Assembly (NCBI RefSeq): GCF_000060345.1
Contig: NC_008571.1
Location: 186,001 to 250,000, forward strand
Direction of reading: 5' to 3'
Length of the DNA: 64,000 bases
DNA from: Christiangramia forsetii KT0803
GTDB taxonomy: Bacteria; Bacteroidota; Bacteroidia; Flavobacteriales; Flavobacteriaceae
Position numbers and translations under genes: made by a program. The notes under the pieces were generated by a model that was not told where the DNA came from, did not search any database, and worked only from the letters and a program-made list of their open reading frames with translations. This document shows positions 17,485 to 25,635 of this stretch, piece after piece. The stretch's first letter is position 1. Each line of letters starts with the position of its first letter.

Positions 17485-19308
17485 ATGTCAGCAATTGCAA
17501 ACGCACCGGCACACGATCACCACGACGATCACGGACATCATCATAAAGAGACTTTTATAACAAAGTATATTTTTAGTCAGGATCATAAGATGATTGCCAA
17601 GCAATATCTTATTACCGGGCTAATAATGGGTATTATTGGTATCGCGATGTCGGTACTCTTTCGTATCCAGCTTGCATGGCCAGAACAATCTTTCTGGATA
17701 TTTGAAGCATTATTAGGGGATAGATGGGCTCCAGAGGGAGTGATGTCTCCTAGTATTTATCTTGCATTGGTTACTATTCATGGTACTATCATGGTATTCT
17801 TTGTACTTACTGCAGGATTGAGTGGTACATTCTCAAACCTTTTAATTCCGTTGCAAATTGGTGCACGGGATATGGCATCAGGATTTTTGAACATGGTTTC
17901 TTACTGGTTATTTTTCCTTTCCAGTGTAATTATGTTAAGTTCCCTTTTTGTAGAATCTGGACCCGCAATGGCAGGGTGGACGATATATCCTCCATTAAGT
18001 GCATTACCTCAGGCTATTAGTGGTTCTGGTACGGGAATGACATTATGGTTAGTTTCTATGGCGATCTTTATTGCTTCCTCTTTAATGGGATCATTGAATT
18101 ATATCGTAACTGTAATTAACCTTAGAACAACGGGAATGTCTATGACCAGGCTTCCCTTAACTATCTGGGCATTCTTTGTAACGGCTATTATCGGGGTAGT
18201 TTCCTTTCCGGTATTACTTTCAGCTGCATTGTTATTAATAATGGATAGAAGTTTTGGGACTTCATTTTTCTTAAGTGATATTTTTATCCAGGGAGAGGTG
18301 TTGAGTCACCAGGGTGGTTCACCTGTTCTTTTTGAACACTTATTCTGGTTCCTTGGGCACCCGGAAGTATATATTGTAATTCTGCCTGCGATGGGGTTGG
18401 TTTCTGAAATTATGGCTACCAATTCACGTAAACCAATTTTCGGTTACCGTGCGATGATTGCATCTATCCTTGCAATTGCCTTTCTTTCTACGATTGTATG
18501 GGGTCACCATATGTTTATATCTGGTATGAACCCATTCCTTGGGTCAGTATTTACATTTACAACCTTATTGATTGCGATTCCATCCGCGGTAAAAGCTTTT
18601 AACTGGATCACCACTTTATGGAAAGGGAATCTACAGATGAATCCCGGAATGCTATTTTCTATAGGATTTGTTTCCACATTTATTACAGGGGGGCTTACCG
18701 GTATTATCCTTGGAGATTCTACATTAGATATTAATGTTCACGATACTTACTTTGTGGTAGCTCACTTCCACCTGGTAATGGGTATCTCGGCACTTTATGG
18801 TTTACTGGCAGGTGTTTACCACTGGTTCCCTAAAATGTTTGGTAGAATGATGAATAAGAACCTTGGTTATATCCATTTCTGGGTAACAGCGGTTGGTGCT
18901 TACGGAGTTTTCTTCCCGATGCACTTTATAGGTATTGCTGGTCTTCCAAGACGATATTATACAAACACCAATTTTCCTTACTTCGACGACTATGCAGATG
19001 TGAATGTGATCATCACGGTAGCAGCCATCATTACGGCGGCAGTACAGTTAGTGTTCCTTTACAACTTCTTTGGTTCTATTTTCTTCGGAAAGAAGGCGAC
19101 TCAGAACCCTTGGAAAGCAACTACTTTAGAATGGACTACCCCTGTAGAGCATATCCACGGAAACTGGCCAGGTAAGATACCTTCTGTATATCGTTGGCCA
19201 TACGATTATTCTAAGACCGATGAGCACGGAGAGTACGTAATCAAAGGTCAGGATTTTGTTCCTCAAACGGTTCCTTTGCAGAAAGACGAAGAAGAACTAA
19301 ATCACTAA
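17485..19308 (+). CDS. coxA: Cytochrome c oxidase subunit I (A1-type heme-copper oxidase)
   Basis: The 607-residue protein has twelve helices and the conserved heme and copper sites: VTIHGTIMVFF for the low-spin heme ligand, LGHPEVYI with the CuB His and cross-linked Tyr, WGHHMFISGMNP, and DTYFVVAHFHLVMG for the high-spin heme. The Glu of GHPEVY marks the A1 type with a D-channel. It begins with a His-rich tail (HDHHDDHGHHHKE). It catalyses four-electron reduction of O2 with proton pumping. It is the last gene of the act-cox operon, closed by the terminator at 19336. Subunits III and IV are not here but at 45212-47199. Confidence 0.97.
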   Translation: MSAIANAPAHDHHDDHGHHHKETFITKYIFSQDHKMIAKQYLITGLIMGIIGIAMSVLFRIQLAWPEQSFWIFEALLGDRWAPEGVMSPSIYLALVTIHGTIMVFFVLTAGLSGTFSNLLIPLQIGARDMASGFLNMVSYWLFFLSSVIMLSSLFVESGPAMAGWTIYPPLSALPQAISGSGTGMTLWLVSMAIFIASSLMGSLNYIVTVINLRTTGMSMTRLPLTIWAFFVTAIIGVVSFPVLLSAALLLIMDRSFGTSFFLSDIFIQGEVLSHQGGSPVLFEHLFWFLGHPEVYIVILPAMGLVSEIMATNSRKPIFGYRAMIASILAIAFLSTIVWGHHMFISGMNPFLGSVFTFTTLLIAIPSAVKAFNWITTLWKGNLQMNPGMLFSIGFVSTFITGGLTGIILGDSTLDINVHDTYFVVAHFHLVMGISALYGLLAGVYHWFPKMFGRMMNKNLGYIHFWVTAVGAYGVFFPMHFIGIAGLPRRYYTNTNFPYFDDYADVNVIITVAAIITAAVQLVFLYNFFGSIFFGKKATQNPWKATTLEWTTPVEHIHGNWPGKIPSVYRWPYDYSKTDEHGEYVIKGQDFVPQTVPLQKDEEELNH

Positions 19309-19335
19309 TTAAGAGATTTAATTATCATTATATAG

Positions 19336-19368
19336 AAAAGCCTTTTCCAATTTGGAAGAGGCTTTTTT
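19336..19368 (+). terminator. Terminator of the act-cox operon
   Basis: AAAAGCC (19337-19343) pairs with GGCTTTT (19360-19366), and TTCCA pairs with TGGAA inside, separated by small mismatches; a T-run follows. It lies 28 bases after the coxA stop. Confidence 0.85.
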
Positions 19369-19379
19369 AATTATATTTG
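19352..19379 (+). promoter_or_regulatory. Putative ruvB promoter overlapping the terminator
   Basis: TTG at 19352-19354, 17 bases, then TATATTTG at 19372-19379, a full match to the Bacteroidota promoter form. The upstream box sits in the right arm of the coxA terminator. The distance to the ruvB ATG is 64 bases. Confidence 0.5.
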
Positions 19380-19443
19380 ATTCACAATTCCTACCTGAGA
19401 GTTGACCTAATATTTCTTATATTAATCAGGATAAGCATATTTT

Positions 19444-20475
19444 ATGATGAACGAAAACCTTGATGCTACCGGTGAAAATTTCTCTCCAGAAGAGTTTGAT
19501 GTTGAAAGAGCTTTAAGGCCGCTTAGTTTTGATGACTTTGCAGGGCAGGAACAGGTGTTGGAAAATCTTCAGATCTTCGTTCAGGCAGCTAATTTAAGAG
19601 GAGAGGCATTAGATCATACCTTGTTTCACGGTCCCCCGGGATTAGGAAAAACTACCCTGGCTCATATTCTGGCTAATGAATTGAATGTAGGTATCAAGAT
19701 CACTTCAGGTCCTGTACTGGATAAGCCTGGAGATCTTGCCGGGTTGTTAACAAATCTTGATGAAAGGGATATCCTCTTTATTGATGAGATCCATCGATTA
19801 AGCCCAATTGTAGAAGAGTATTTATACTCAGCGATGGAAGATTATCGAATTGATATCATGATCGAGACCGGACCCAATGCGAGAACGGTTCAGATCAATC
19901 TGAATCCGTTTACACTGATTGGGGCAACTACAAGATCTGGACTGTTAACCGCTCCAATGCGGGCAAGATTTGGCATTTCCAGCAGGTTACAATATTATAG
20001 CACCGAACTGCTTTCCGGAATTGTAGAAAGAAGTTCTGATATTTTGAAAGTACCAATTACCCAGGATGCCGCAATAGAGATTGCCGGGAGAAGTAGGGGA
20101 ACACCAAGAATAGCAAATGCATTACTTAGAAGGGTACGTGATTTTGCGCAAATAAAAGGGAACGGAAAGATCGATATTGAAATTGCCAAATTCGGATTGA
20201 AAGCATTGAATGTGGATGCGCATGGTCTCGATGAAATGGATAATAAGATACTTGCTACGATAATTGACAAATTTAAAGGGGGGCCTGTAGGGATTACCAC
20301 CCTGGCTACAGCAGTTAGCGAAAGTGCAGAAACTATTGAAGAAGTATATGAACCTTTTCTAATACAGCAGGGTTTTATCTATAGGACCCCAAGGGGAAGA
20401 GAGGTTACAGAACATGCTTACAGGCATCTTGGGAGAGTTAAAGGAAGTAATCAGGGAGGACTTTTTGATAACTAA
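19444..20475 (+). CDS. ruvB: Holliday junction branch migration helicase RuvB
   Basis: The 343-residue AAA+ ATPase is the motor that drives branch migration together with RuvA. Walker [12 protein letters not shown] begins at residue 63, Walker [11 protein letters not shown] at 110, and the sensor/arginine-finger segment includes [20 protein letters not shown]. The C-terminal winged helix ends with [20 protein letters not shown], typical of the family. Length is standard. Two ATG codons in a row at 19444 and 19447 are both usable. ruvA is found at 31654, not adjacent. Confidence 0.97.
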   Translation: MMNENLDATGENFSPEEFDVERALRPLSFDDFAGQEQVLENLQIFVQAANLRGEALDHTLFHGPPGLGKTTLAHILANELNVGIKITSGPVLDKPGDLAGLLTNLDERDILFIDEIHRLSPIVEEYLYSAMEDYRIDIMIETGPNARTVQINLNPFTLIGATTRSGLLTAPMRARFGISSRLQYYSTELLSGIVERSSDILKVPITQDAAIEIAGRSRGTPRIANALLRRVRDFAQIKGNGKIDIEIAKFGLKALNVDAHGLDEMDNKILATIIDKFKGGPVGITTLATAVSESAETIEEVYEPFLIQQGFIYRTPRGREVTEHAYRHLGRVKGSNQGGLFDN

Positions 20476-20496
20476 TATAGCAAAGGGTAAAAACTC

Positions 20497-20524
20497 AATG
20501 CTAGGCTAAACAGCTGCATTTTTC
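20497..20524 (+). terminator. Possible ruvB terminator
   Basis: AATGC (20497-20501) and AG can pair with CT and GCATT (20514-20520) if one T is bulged; four T follow. The stem is short, so support is weak. Confidence 0.35.
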
Positions 20525-20529
20525 AATAA

Positions 20530-20579
20530 TGTCAGGCTGATTCCTTCGGCCTTGCTCAGGATAAACTAAAATCGAAGCC
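20530..20579 (+). repeat. Dispersed repeat, long form (copy A)
   Basis: This 50-base unit starts TGTCAGGCTGA and ends TCGAAGCC. It is identical at 43 of 50 positions to copy D at 21088-21137. It has an insert of about 30 bases between the two ends compared with the short form at 20600. Confidence 0.8.
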
Positions 20580-20599
20580 TTTAAAAAGTTTTCTAATAA

Positions 20600-20624
20600 T
20601 GTCAGGCTGAGCGTAGTCGAAGCC
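20600..20624 (+). repeat. Dispersed repeat, short form (copy B)
   Basis: TGTCAGGCTGA followed by GCGTAGTCGAAGCC. It shares both ends with copy A and belongs to the same family as copies C, E, F and G. It ends 16 bases before the GIY-YIG start codon. Confidence 0.8.
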
Positions 20625-20640
20625 CACACTAAACAAAAGG

Positions 20641-20958
20641 ATGTATTTGTATTATGTTTATATATTGCAATGTTTCGATGACTCCTACTATACAGGAATC
20701 ACTAATAATCTTAACAGAAGAATAAGTGAACATAAGAATGGATTGGATTCAAAATGTTATACATTTAAAAGAAGACCTTTAGAATTAAAATTCAGTCAGG
20801 AGTTTAATGATGTTTTACAGGCTATATATTTTGAAAAACAAATTAAAGGTTGGACAAGAGCTAAAAAGCAAGCATTAATTAATGGTGATTTTGATTGGTT
20901 GCAAGTTTTAGCAGAATGTCGTAATGCAACTCATTATAAGTATAAGCCAGATAAATAA
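20641..20958 (+). CDS. Small GIY-YIG family nuclease-like protein
   Basis: At 105 residues this is a stand-alone GIY-YIG domain of the UPF0213/YhbQ type. The signature is YYVYILQCFDDSYYTGITNN, followed by the conserved RRISEH and a Glu in YFEKQIKGWTRAKKQAL. In the family the Tyr pair, the Arg and the Glu form the nuclease site, cutting DNA strands with a metal ion; the biological substrate of small members is not established. It is a lone gene in a repeat-rich gap: copies A and B of a dispersed repeat lie before it and copies C and D after it. No partner gene is close. Activity is inferred, not shown. Confidence 0.88.
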   Translation: MYLYYVYILQCFDDSYYTGITNNLNRRISEHKNGLDSKCYTFKRRPLELKFSQEFNDVLQAIYFEKQIKGWTRAKKQALINGDFDWLQVLAECRNATHYKYKPDK

Positions 20959-20961
20959 CCA

Positions 20962-20984
20962 CTTCGACTGCGCTCAGTGTGACA
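20962..20984 (-). repeat. Dispersed repeat, short form (copy C, inverted)
   Basis: Read on the minus strand it is TGTCACACTGAGCGCAGTCG followed by AAG, the same family as copy B but in opposite orientation. It begins four bases after the GIY-YIG stop codon. Confidence 0.78.
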
Positions 20985-21087
20985 GTTAGGTTTGAATATT
21001 AGAATTTTAAACAGTGTCAAAATCAGCCACTTCCTATTGATAATATTAATGGAATCTGAAGATACTTAGCGGTTGCTAAGTAATCTA

Positions 21088-21137
21088 TGTCAGGCTGAAT
21101 CTTTCGACCTTCCTCAGGATAAGCTAAAGTCGAAACC
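21088..21137 (+). repeat. Dispersed repeat, long form (copy D)
   Basis: TGTCAGGCTGA at the left end and GTCGAAACC at the right; 43 of 50 positions match copy A. An internal inverted pair TTTCGAC and GTCGAAA could form a stem. A separate small hairpin, CTTAGC with GCTAAG, lies just upstream at 21065-21080. Confidence 0.8.
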
Positions 21138-21161
21138 CAATAATGGAAAAGAAAATGCTTA

Positions 21162-22493
21162 ATGAATAACAATAATAAAATCCCTGAAGTTTCACTACTC
21201 AAATTCCTGAAACATTCAGCTAATATTCTAAAGAACCCCTTACCTTTTCATCATCAAAACTTCACTGAAAAGGGCGATACTTTCAGGCTTAATATTGGTT
21301 TTAAAAAATCGGTAATCTTTTCCCGTGATGCCGGGTTTTTAGAATATGCACTTCAAAAGAATCAGAGGAATTATATCAAATCTGAGATTCAGACCAAAGA
21401 TCTGGCAAAGTACGTAGGGAAGGGCCTTTTAACATCAGATGGAGAACATTGGAAAAAACAGCGAAAGCTTATTCAGCCTGCTTTTCATAAAAAACAGTTA
21501 GCAAATCTGCTTGGTTCTATTAAGGAAGCAATCAATACAGAATATGATAAAATCCAGACAGATAAAGAGATTGATATTTTTCCTATTCTCAATGATTTAG
21601 CCTTTCAAACGGTGGTGAAATCCCTTTTCAGCAGTGCAGCGAATCAGGAAGAAATAAACAGGCTACAATATATTACTGAGTCAGCTCAGAAAATGCTGGT
21701 AAAAGAACTGCGTCAACCTTATCTGGGATGGTGGTTTAAAGCAAGTGGGAAAATCGATTCTTATTTAAAGTTAACGGCAGAAGCACGCACAATTTTAAAA
21801 CGGATCGTTCATGAACGTCGGGAATCAAATACTCGTTATGATGATCTTCTGGATATGCTTCTGGATGCGAAATATGACGACGGGAATTTTATGGATGAGG
21901 AACAGTTAATTGATGAAATTCTTATTCTATTTACAGCCGGTCACGAAACAACGTCCAATGCTCTCACATTTATAAGTCAGCTGCTGGCTTTAAATCCTCA
22001 ATGGCAGGACAGGATCCTGGGTGAAATTCAAAACTTGAATACTGAAACAGATGACTTGATGGGTTTTGTAACTCAGGCTAAAGTAACGCAGCAGGTCATA
22101 GAAGAAGGAATGAGATTATATCCGCCAGCCTATTTTATAGATCGGGTGAATGTTGAGCAAGATGAATTTGGAGGGATGTTATTGGAACCTGGAGAAAACC
22201 TGTTGTTTTCGGTACATGAAATTCATAGGCATCCGAATCTATGGGAAAAACCAGAGGAATTTCTGCCGGAACGCTTTGAAGACGGTGGAAAAAAATATTC
22301 TTCTCAGTATTTTCCTTTTGGGGCCGGTCCCAGGAAATGTATAGGAAATAATTTTGCGATGTTCGAGATGATTATCGCTGTTTCAGAATTGGTTTCTCGT
22401 TTTAAGATAATATCAGTAGCTGATGAAATTGATATAAAACCATTAATAACGCTAAAACCTAAAAACGCTATCCTGAAATTCACGAAAAGATAA
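21162..22493 (+). CDS. Cytochrome P450
   Basis: The 443-residue soluble monooxygenase has the I-helix oxygen-binding motif AGHETT at 259-264, the K-helix ExxR within EEGMRLYPP, the PERF segment (FLPERFEDGG), and the heme loop FGAGPRKCIGNNFA with the thiolate ligand Cys393. It resembles the bacterial class of P450s close to CYP102 heme domains in layout; no reductase domain is attached, so separate redox partners are needed and none is adjacent. The substrate cannot be told from sequence. A decayed 3' end of a second, related P450 lies at 25484-25549. Confidence 0.95.
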   Translation: MNNNNKIPEVSLLKFLKHSANILKNPLPFHHQNFTEKGDTFRLNIGFKKSVIFSRDAGFLEYALQKNQRNYIKSEIQTKDLAKYVGKGLLTSDGEHWKKQRKLIQPAFHKKQLANLLGSIKEAINTEYDKIQTDKEIDIFPILNDLAFQTVVKSLFSSAANQEEINRLQYITESAQKMLVKELRQPYLGWWFKASGKIDSYLKLTAEARTILKRIVHERRESNTRYDDLLDMLLDAKYDDGNFMDEEQLIDEILILFTAGHETTSNALTFISQLLALNPQWQDRILGEIQNLNTETDDLMGFVTQAKVTQQVIEEGMRLYPPAYFIDRVNVEQDEFGGMLLEPGENLLFSVHEIHRHPNLWEKPEEFLPERFEDGGKKYSSQYFPFGAGPRKCIGNNFAMFEMIIAVSELVSRFKIISVADEIDIKPLITLKPKNAILKFTKR

Positions 22494-22668
22494 TGCTGCC
22501 TAAAGTTAATTTAAACAATTACAATTACTCAAACTTGTTCCAGATTCATCAATCTTCATAAGATCCCCAAAGATCTTTAGCTGGTCAAAACTATAGGATT
22601 AGAGATATTCTATTTACGTATACATCTGTAAATCAATATTTTGTATATTTATAATTCAAGTTTTAGCC

Positions 22669-23760
22669 ATGCCAATATATATGGATTACCATATTTTCCC
22701 TGGAGTTACCGTAGAGGAGGTGAAAGCCGCACATATGGGTGATAAAGCGACCCAGGATAGGTATGGCGTTAAATATCATCAATTCTGGGTAAATAAGGAC
22801 ATTGGATCTATTTTCTGCCTGATTGAAGGTCCGAATCCGGAAGCCTGTACTAAAGTGCATGAAGAGGCCCACGGGAATGTTGCTTGCAATATTATTGAAG
22901 TAGAACCAGGCTTGCTCAACTTGTTTATGGGTGAAAATTCCCAGGTTCATCACGGAGTAGTTTATGATAAGAATGGAGAAATAGATCCCGGGTTTAGATT
23001 TATCATGGTTCTGGATATTGTGGTTAATACTTCCTTAGACAATCATTCCAAAATTGATAATTTTATTTTACCGAAAACTCCCAGGAAAGAAGCATTGAAA
23101 TTAATTCAACAATTTCACGGAGAGTTAGTAGAAAATTTTTCAGACGACAGCATCATTTCTATTTTCAAGGAATCTGACCAGGCTTTTCAAAGTGCTCTCA
23201 CTATTCAGAAACTTTTTAATAATAACCTCGGTGATAAAGACTGGAACATTACTTATAAGATCGGACTTTCGGAAGGCCAACCTGTGACCATGGCTGATGG
23301 TTTTTTTAAAGATTCTATTGTATATGCCAAAAGGCTTAGTTTGATAGCGAATGAAAGTCAGATAGTAATGTCACAAGGTTTTAAAAAATTGTGTTCTTTT
23401 CAATTGACAAAATTTGATCAAAATAACATTAAGCTTGTAAACGAAAGACAAAAAACTTTCATTGGTAATTTTTGGCGTTATACAGAATCCAACCCTACCA
23501 ACGAAAAATTGTCAATAGAGGCCATAAGTCAGGATATTGGACTAAGTAGGCCCCAATTATATAGAAAAATAAAATCCCTTACAGGACGTTCCCCCCTAAA
23601 TTTTATACGGGACCTAAAAATGCGTACCGCATTTAACCTTATCAAAGATGACAATCTCAACGTTTCGGAGGTAGCCTATAAAATGGGTTATGATGACCCT
23701 TCTTACTTCTCTAAATGTTTCTCCCAAAAGTTTGGTATTTGCCCTTCCAAATTAATTTAG
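22669..23760 (+). CDS. Three-module regulator: DUF4242 + cyclase-like domain + AraC-type HTH
   Basis: The 363-residue protein starts with a DUF4242 (SCO4226-type, nickel-binding-like) domain, about residues 1-100, with VEEVKAAHMGDKATQDRYGV and a His-rich segment VHEEAHGNVA. Residues about 115-240 resemble a reduced class III nucleotide-cyclase fold: MVLDIVVNTSL at the first metal-Asp position, FSDDSIISIF at the second, and YKIGLSEGQPV. The last 90 residues are an AraC-family DNA-binding domain (SIEAISQDIGLSRPQLYRKI; VAYKMGYDDPSYFSKCF). It is probably a ligand-responsive transcription factor; enzymatic cyclase activity is doubtful. The neighbouring flavin oxidoreductase, 133 bases downstream, is the natural target candidate. 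Confidence 0.82.
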   Translation: MPIYMDYHIFPGVTVEEVKAAHMGDKATQDRYGVKYHQFWVNKDIGSIFCLIEGPNPEACTKVHEEAHGNVACNIIEVEPGLLNLFMGENSQVHHGVVYDKNGEIDPGFRFIMVLDIVVNTSLDNHSKIDNFILPKTPRKEALKLIQQFHGELVENFSDDSIISIFKESDQAFQSALTIQKLFNNNLGDKDWNITYKIGLSEGQPVTMADGFFKDSIVYAKRLSLIANESQIVMSQGFKKLCSFQLTKFDQNNIKLVNERQKTFIGNFWRYTESNPTNEKLSIEAISQDIGLSRPQLYRKIKSLTGRSPLNFIRDLKMRTAFNLIKDDNLNVSEVAYKMGYDDPSYFSKCFSQKFGICPSKLI

Positions 23761-23893
23761 TTCCGTTTTTTTCTTCCTAAATGAATCAAACTTTCATGAA
23801 TTTGAACGATTTAGCATGGGTTCGGTTTACCATTACCCAGTAATTTAGAGTATATAAATTCATTAGCAGTTACCGCTATAAAAAACTATCATC

Positions 23894-25264
23894 ATGAGAG
23901 AACAAATCACCCAGTTGAAAACCTCTATTAGGGGTTCGGTCATTTTACCGAAGGATAAAAATTACGACGAAGCCAGGTCTATTTATAACGCGATGATAGA
24001 TAAGAAACCCGCTATGATCGTTAAATGTAAAGATGAGGAAGATGTTATTGACTCAGTAAATTTTGCCAGAAGAAATAATTTGGAAGTCTCCATTCGGAGT
24101 GGAGGACATAATGGAGCTGGCCTTGCTCTAGTAGAAAATGGTTTGGTCATAGACCTTTCCGATATGAAAAGATTAAATATAGACCCAACCACCAAAACTG
24201 CAATAATTGAATCTGGTAATACCTTAAGTGAGATAGACGCAGCTACCTATGAACATGGTCTGGCACTGCCAAGTGGTATAATCGGGACAACCGGGATCGG
24301 TGGAATAACATTGGGTGGGGGCATTGGTTACCTAAGCAGAAAAGCAGGATTAACAATTGATAATCTATTGGAATGTAAAGTAGTCTTGGCAAATGGTGAG
24401 GTAGTCACCGCCAATAAGGATACAAATGCTGATCTCTTTTGGGCCCTTAGGGGTGGAGGAGGCAACTTCGGAATCGTGGTTTCCTTTAAATTTAGGCTTA
24501 TAGAAGTAAAGGATGTTTATGCAGGCCCTATGTTTTGGCCGTTGGAAATGGCTGATAAAGCAATGAAATTCTACGATTCCATTATCAAAAATGCCTCTAA
24601 CGATCTTTATGGATTTTTTGCATTCTTGATAGTACCTCCAGCTGAACCTTTCCCGGAACACCTTTGGAATAAAAATGTCTGCGGTGTAGTTTGGAATTAT
24701 ACTGGTCCCCGTGAAAAAGCAGAAAAAGTTTTTAAACCCATTCGAGAATTTGGCCCACCTATAATGGATTTCGTCGGGGATATTCCTATGAAGAATTTAA
24801 ACGGAATGTTCGATGCTTTGTACCCTCCGGGACTGCAATGGTATTGGAGAGCGCATTATATTAAAGAATTAAGTTCGGATGCCATCAAAACAAACATAGA
24901 ATATGGCTCAAAAATTCCGTCTATGCATTCTACAACTCATTTTTACCCTATAGATGGTAGGGTCCATGCAACCGATAGTGACGATACTGCCTGGGCCAAT
25001 CGCGAAGCTCGGTGGTCTCAGGTCATAGTTGGAGTCGATCCAGATCCTGCCAATGCCGATAAGGTAACAAGTTGGTGCAAAGACTATTTTGATGCTCTAA
25101 AACCTTATGCTATGGGAGGAGCCTATGTTAACTTTATGATGAATGAAGGCCAGGATAGAATTAAAGCTTCCTACAAAGGTAATTATGATCGGCTTGTAGA
25201 GGTCAAAACAAAGTATGATCCTACAAACTTTTTCCACGTTAATCAAAATATTGAACCCGGCTAG
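23894..25264 (+). CDS. FAD-linked oxidoreductase of the berberine-bridge type
   Basis: The 456-residue enzyme has the PP-loop FAD-binding domain (VKCKDEEDVIDSVNFARRNN; SIRSGGHNGAG with the His that can carry covalent FAD; GTTGIGGITLGGGIGYLSRK) and a C-terminal BBE segment containing YVNFMMNEGQDRIKASY and YDPTNFFHVNQNI. The second covalent-attachment Cys of bicovalent members is absent, so a single His linkage is likely. The family oxidises alcohols, sugars or phenolic compounds; the substrate is not predictable. It has no signal peptide. It stands alone between the AraC-type regulator and a gap holding a P450 fragment. Confidence 0.92.
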   Translation: MREQITQLKTSIRGSVILPKDKNYDEARSIYNAMIDKKPAMIVKCKDEEDVIDSVNFARRNNLEVSIRSGGHNGAGLALVENGLVIDLSDMKRLNIDPTTKTAIIESGNTLSEIDAATYEHGLALPSGIIGTTGIGGITLGGGIGYLSRKAGLTIDNLLECKVVLANGEVVTANKDTNADLFWALRGGGGNFGIVVSFKFRLIEVKDVYAGPMFWPLEMADKAMKFYDSIIKNASNDLYGFFAFLIVPPAEPFPEHLWNKNVCGVVWNYTGPREKAEKVFKPIREFGPPIMDFVGDIPMKNLNGMFDALYPPGLQWYWRAHYIKELSSDAIKTNIEYGSKIPSMHSTTHFYPIDGRVHATDSDDTAWANREARWSQVIVGVDPDPANADKVTSWCKDYFDALKPYAMGGAYVNFMMNEGQDRIKASYKGNYDRLVEVKTKYDPTNFFHVNQNIEPG

Positions 25265-25611
25265 GATTACGTATTTAAATGAAAGTAATCTTTAAGGGTT
25301 AATTTTAATCTTTCTCATATATTGAAAGGATCCGGTTCTAATCCAATGTTATGGCTATCCAAATGCTTGGACACCTCAAATTATCAGTATTGTGTACTTC
25401 AAGTGAAGTGATACAAAAACATCTTTTGATTTAATTATTTAGGCATGACTTCCATTATGATTAAATCGAAAAGACAATGCTTAAATATTAAATCATTGAA
25501 AACCCTAAACCCTAAAAATGCATTCCTAAGATTTGTAAAACGACCGTAATTTTTATTGAACAGGTTTAAAAACCTATATTCGAATGTTCTCGTGGTATAA
25601 AGTTTGAAGAG
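25265..25611. other. Gene-poor gap with a P450 remnant
   Basis: There is no intact gene in this stretch. The left 200 bases show no clear feature. The right part holds the remnant at 25484-25549. The segment after it probably carries the promoter of the lipoprotein gene; TATATTCG near 25576 is one base off the TAnnTTTG form. Confidence 0.6.
25484..25549 (+). pseudogene. Remnant of a second cytochrome P450 (3' end only)
   Basis: Twenty codons read NIKSLKTLNPKNAFLRFVKR, then P and stop. They align without gaps to the last twenty codons of the intact P450 at 21162-22493 (DIKPLITLKPKNAILKFTKR): 13 of 20 residues and 43 of 60 bases are identical, and the stop codon is one codon later. Nothing resembling the rest of a P450 is seen upstream. 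It is the fossil end of a diverged paralog, not a recent copy. Confidence 0.78.
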
Positions 25612-25635
25612 ATGGTTGGAATTAAATTTAGGAAT

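Noticed and set aside
20641-20958. UvrC or restriction endonuclease
   Set aside because: The protein is only a bare GIY-YIG domain, lacking the UvrB-binding, HhH or methylase partner regions.
20530-21137. CRISPR array around the GIY-YIG gene
   Set aside because: Repeats are in both orientations, unequal in length and unevenly spaced, and no cas gene is near.
20530-21137. Insertion sequence with terminal inverted repeats
   Set aside because: No transposase gene is present and no clean target-site duplication was found; copies A, B and D are in the same orientation.
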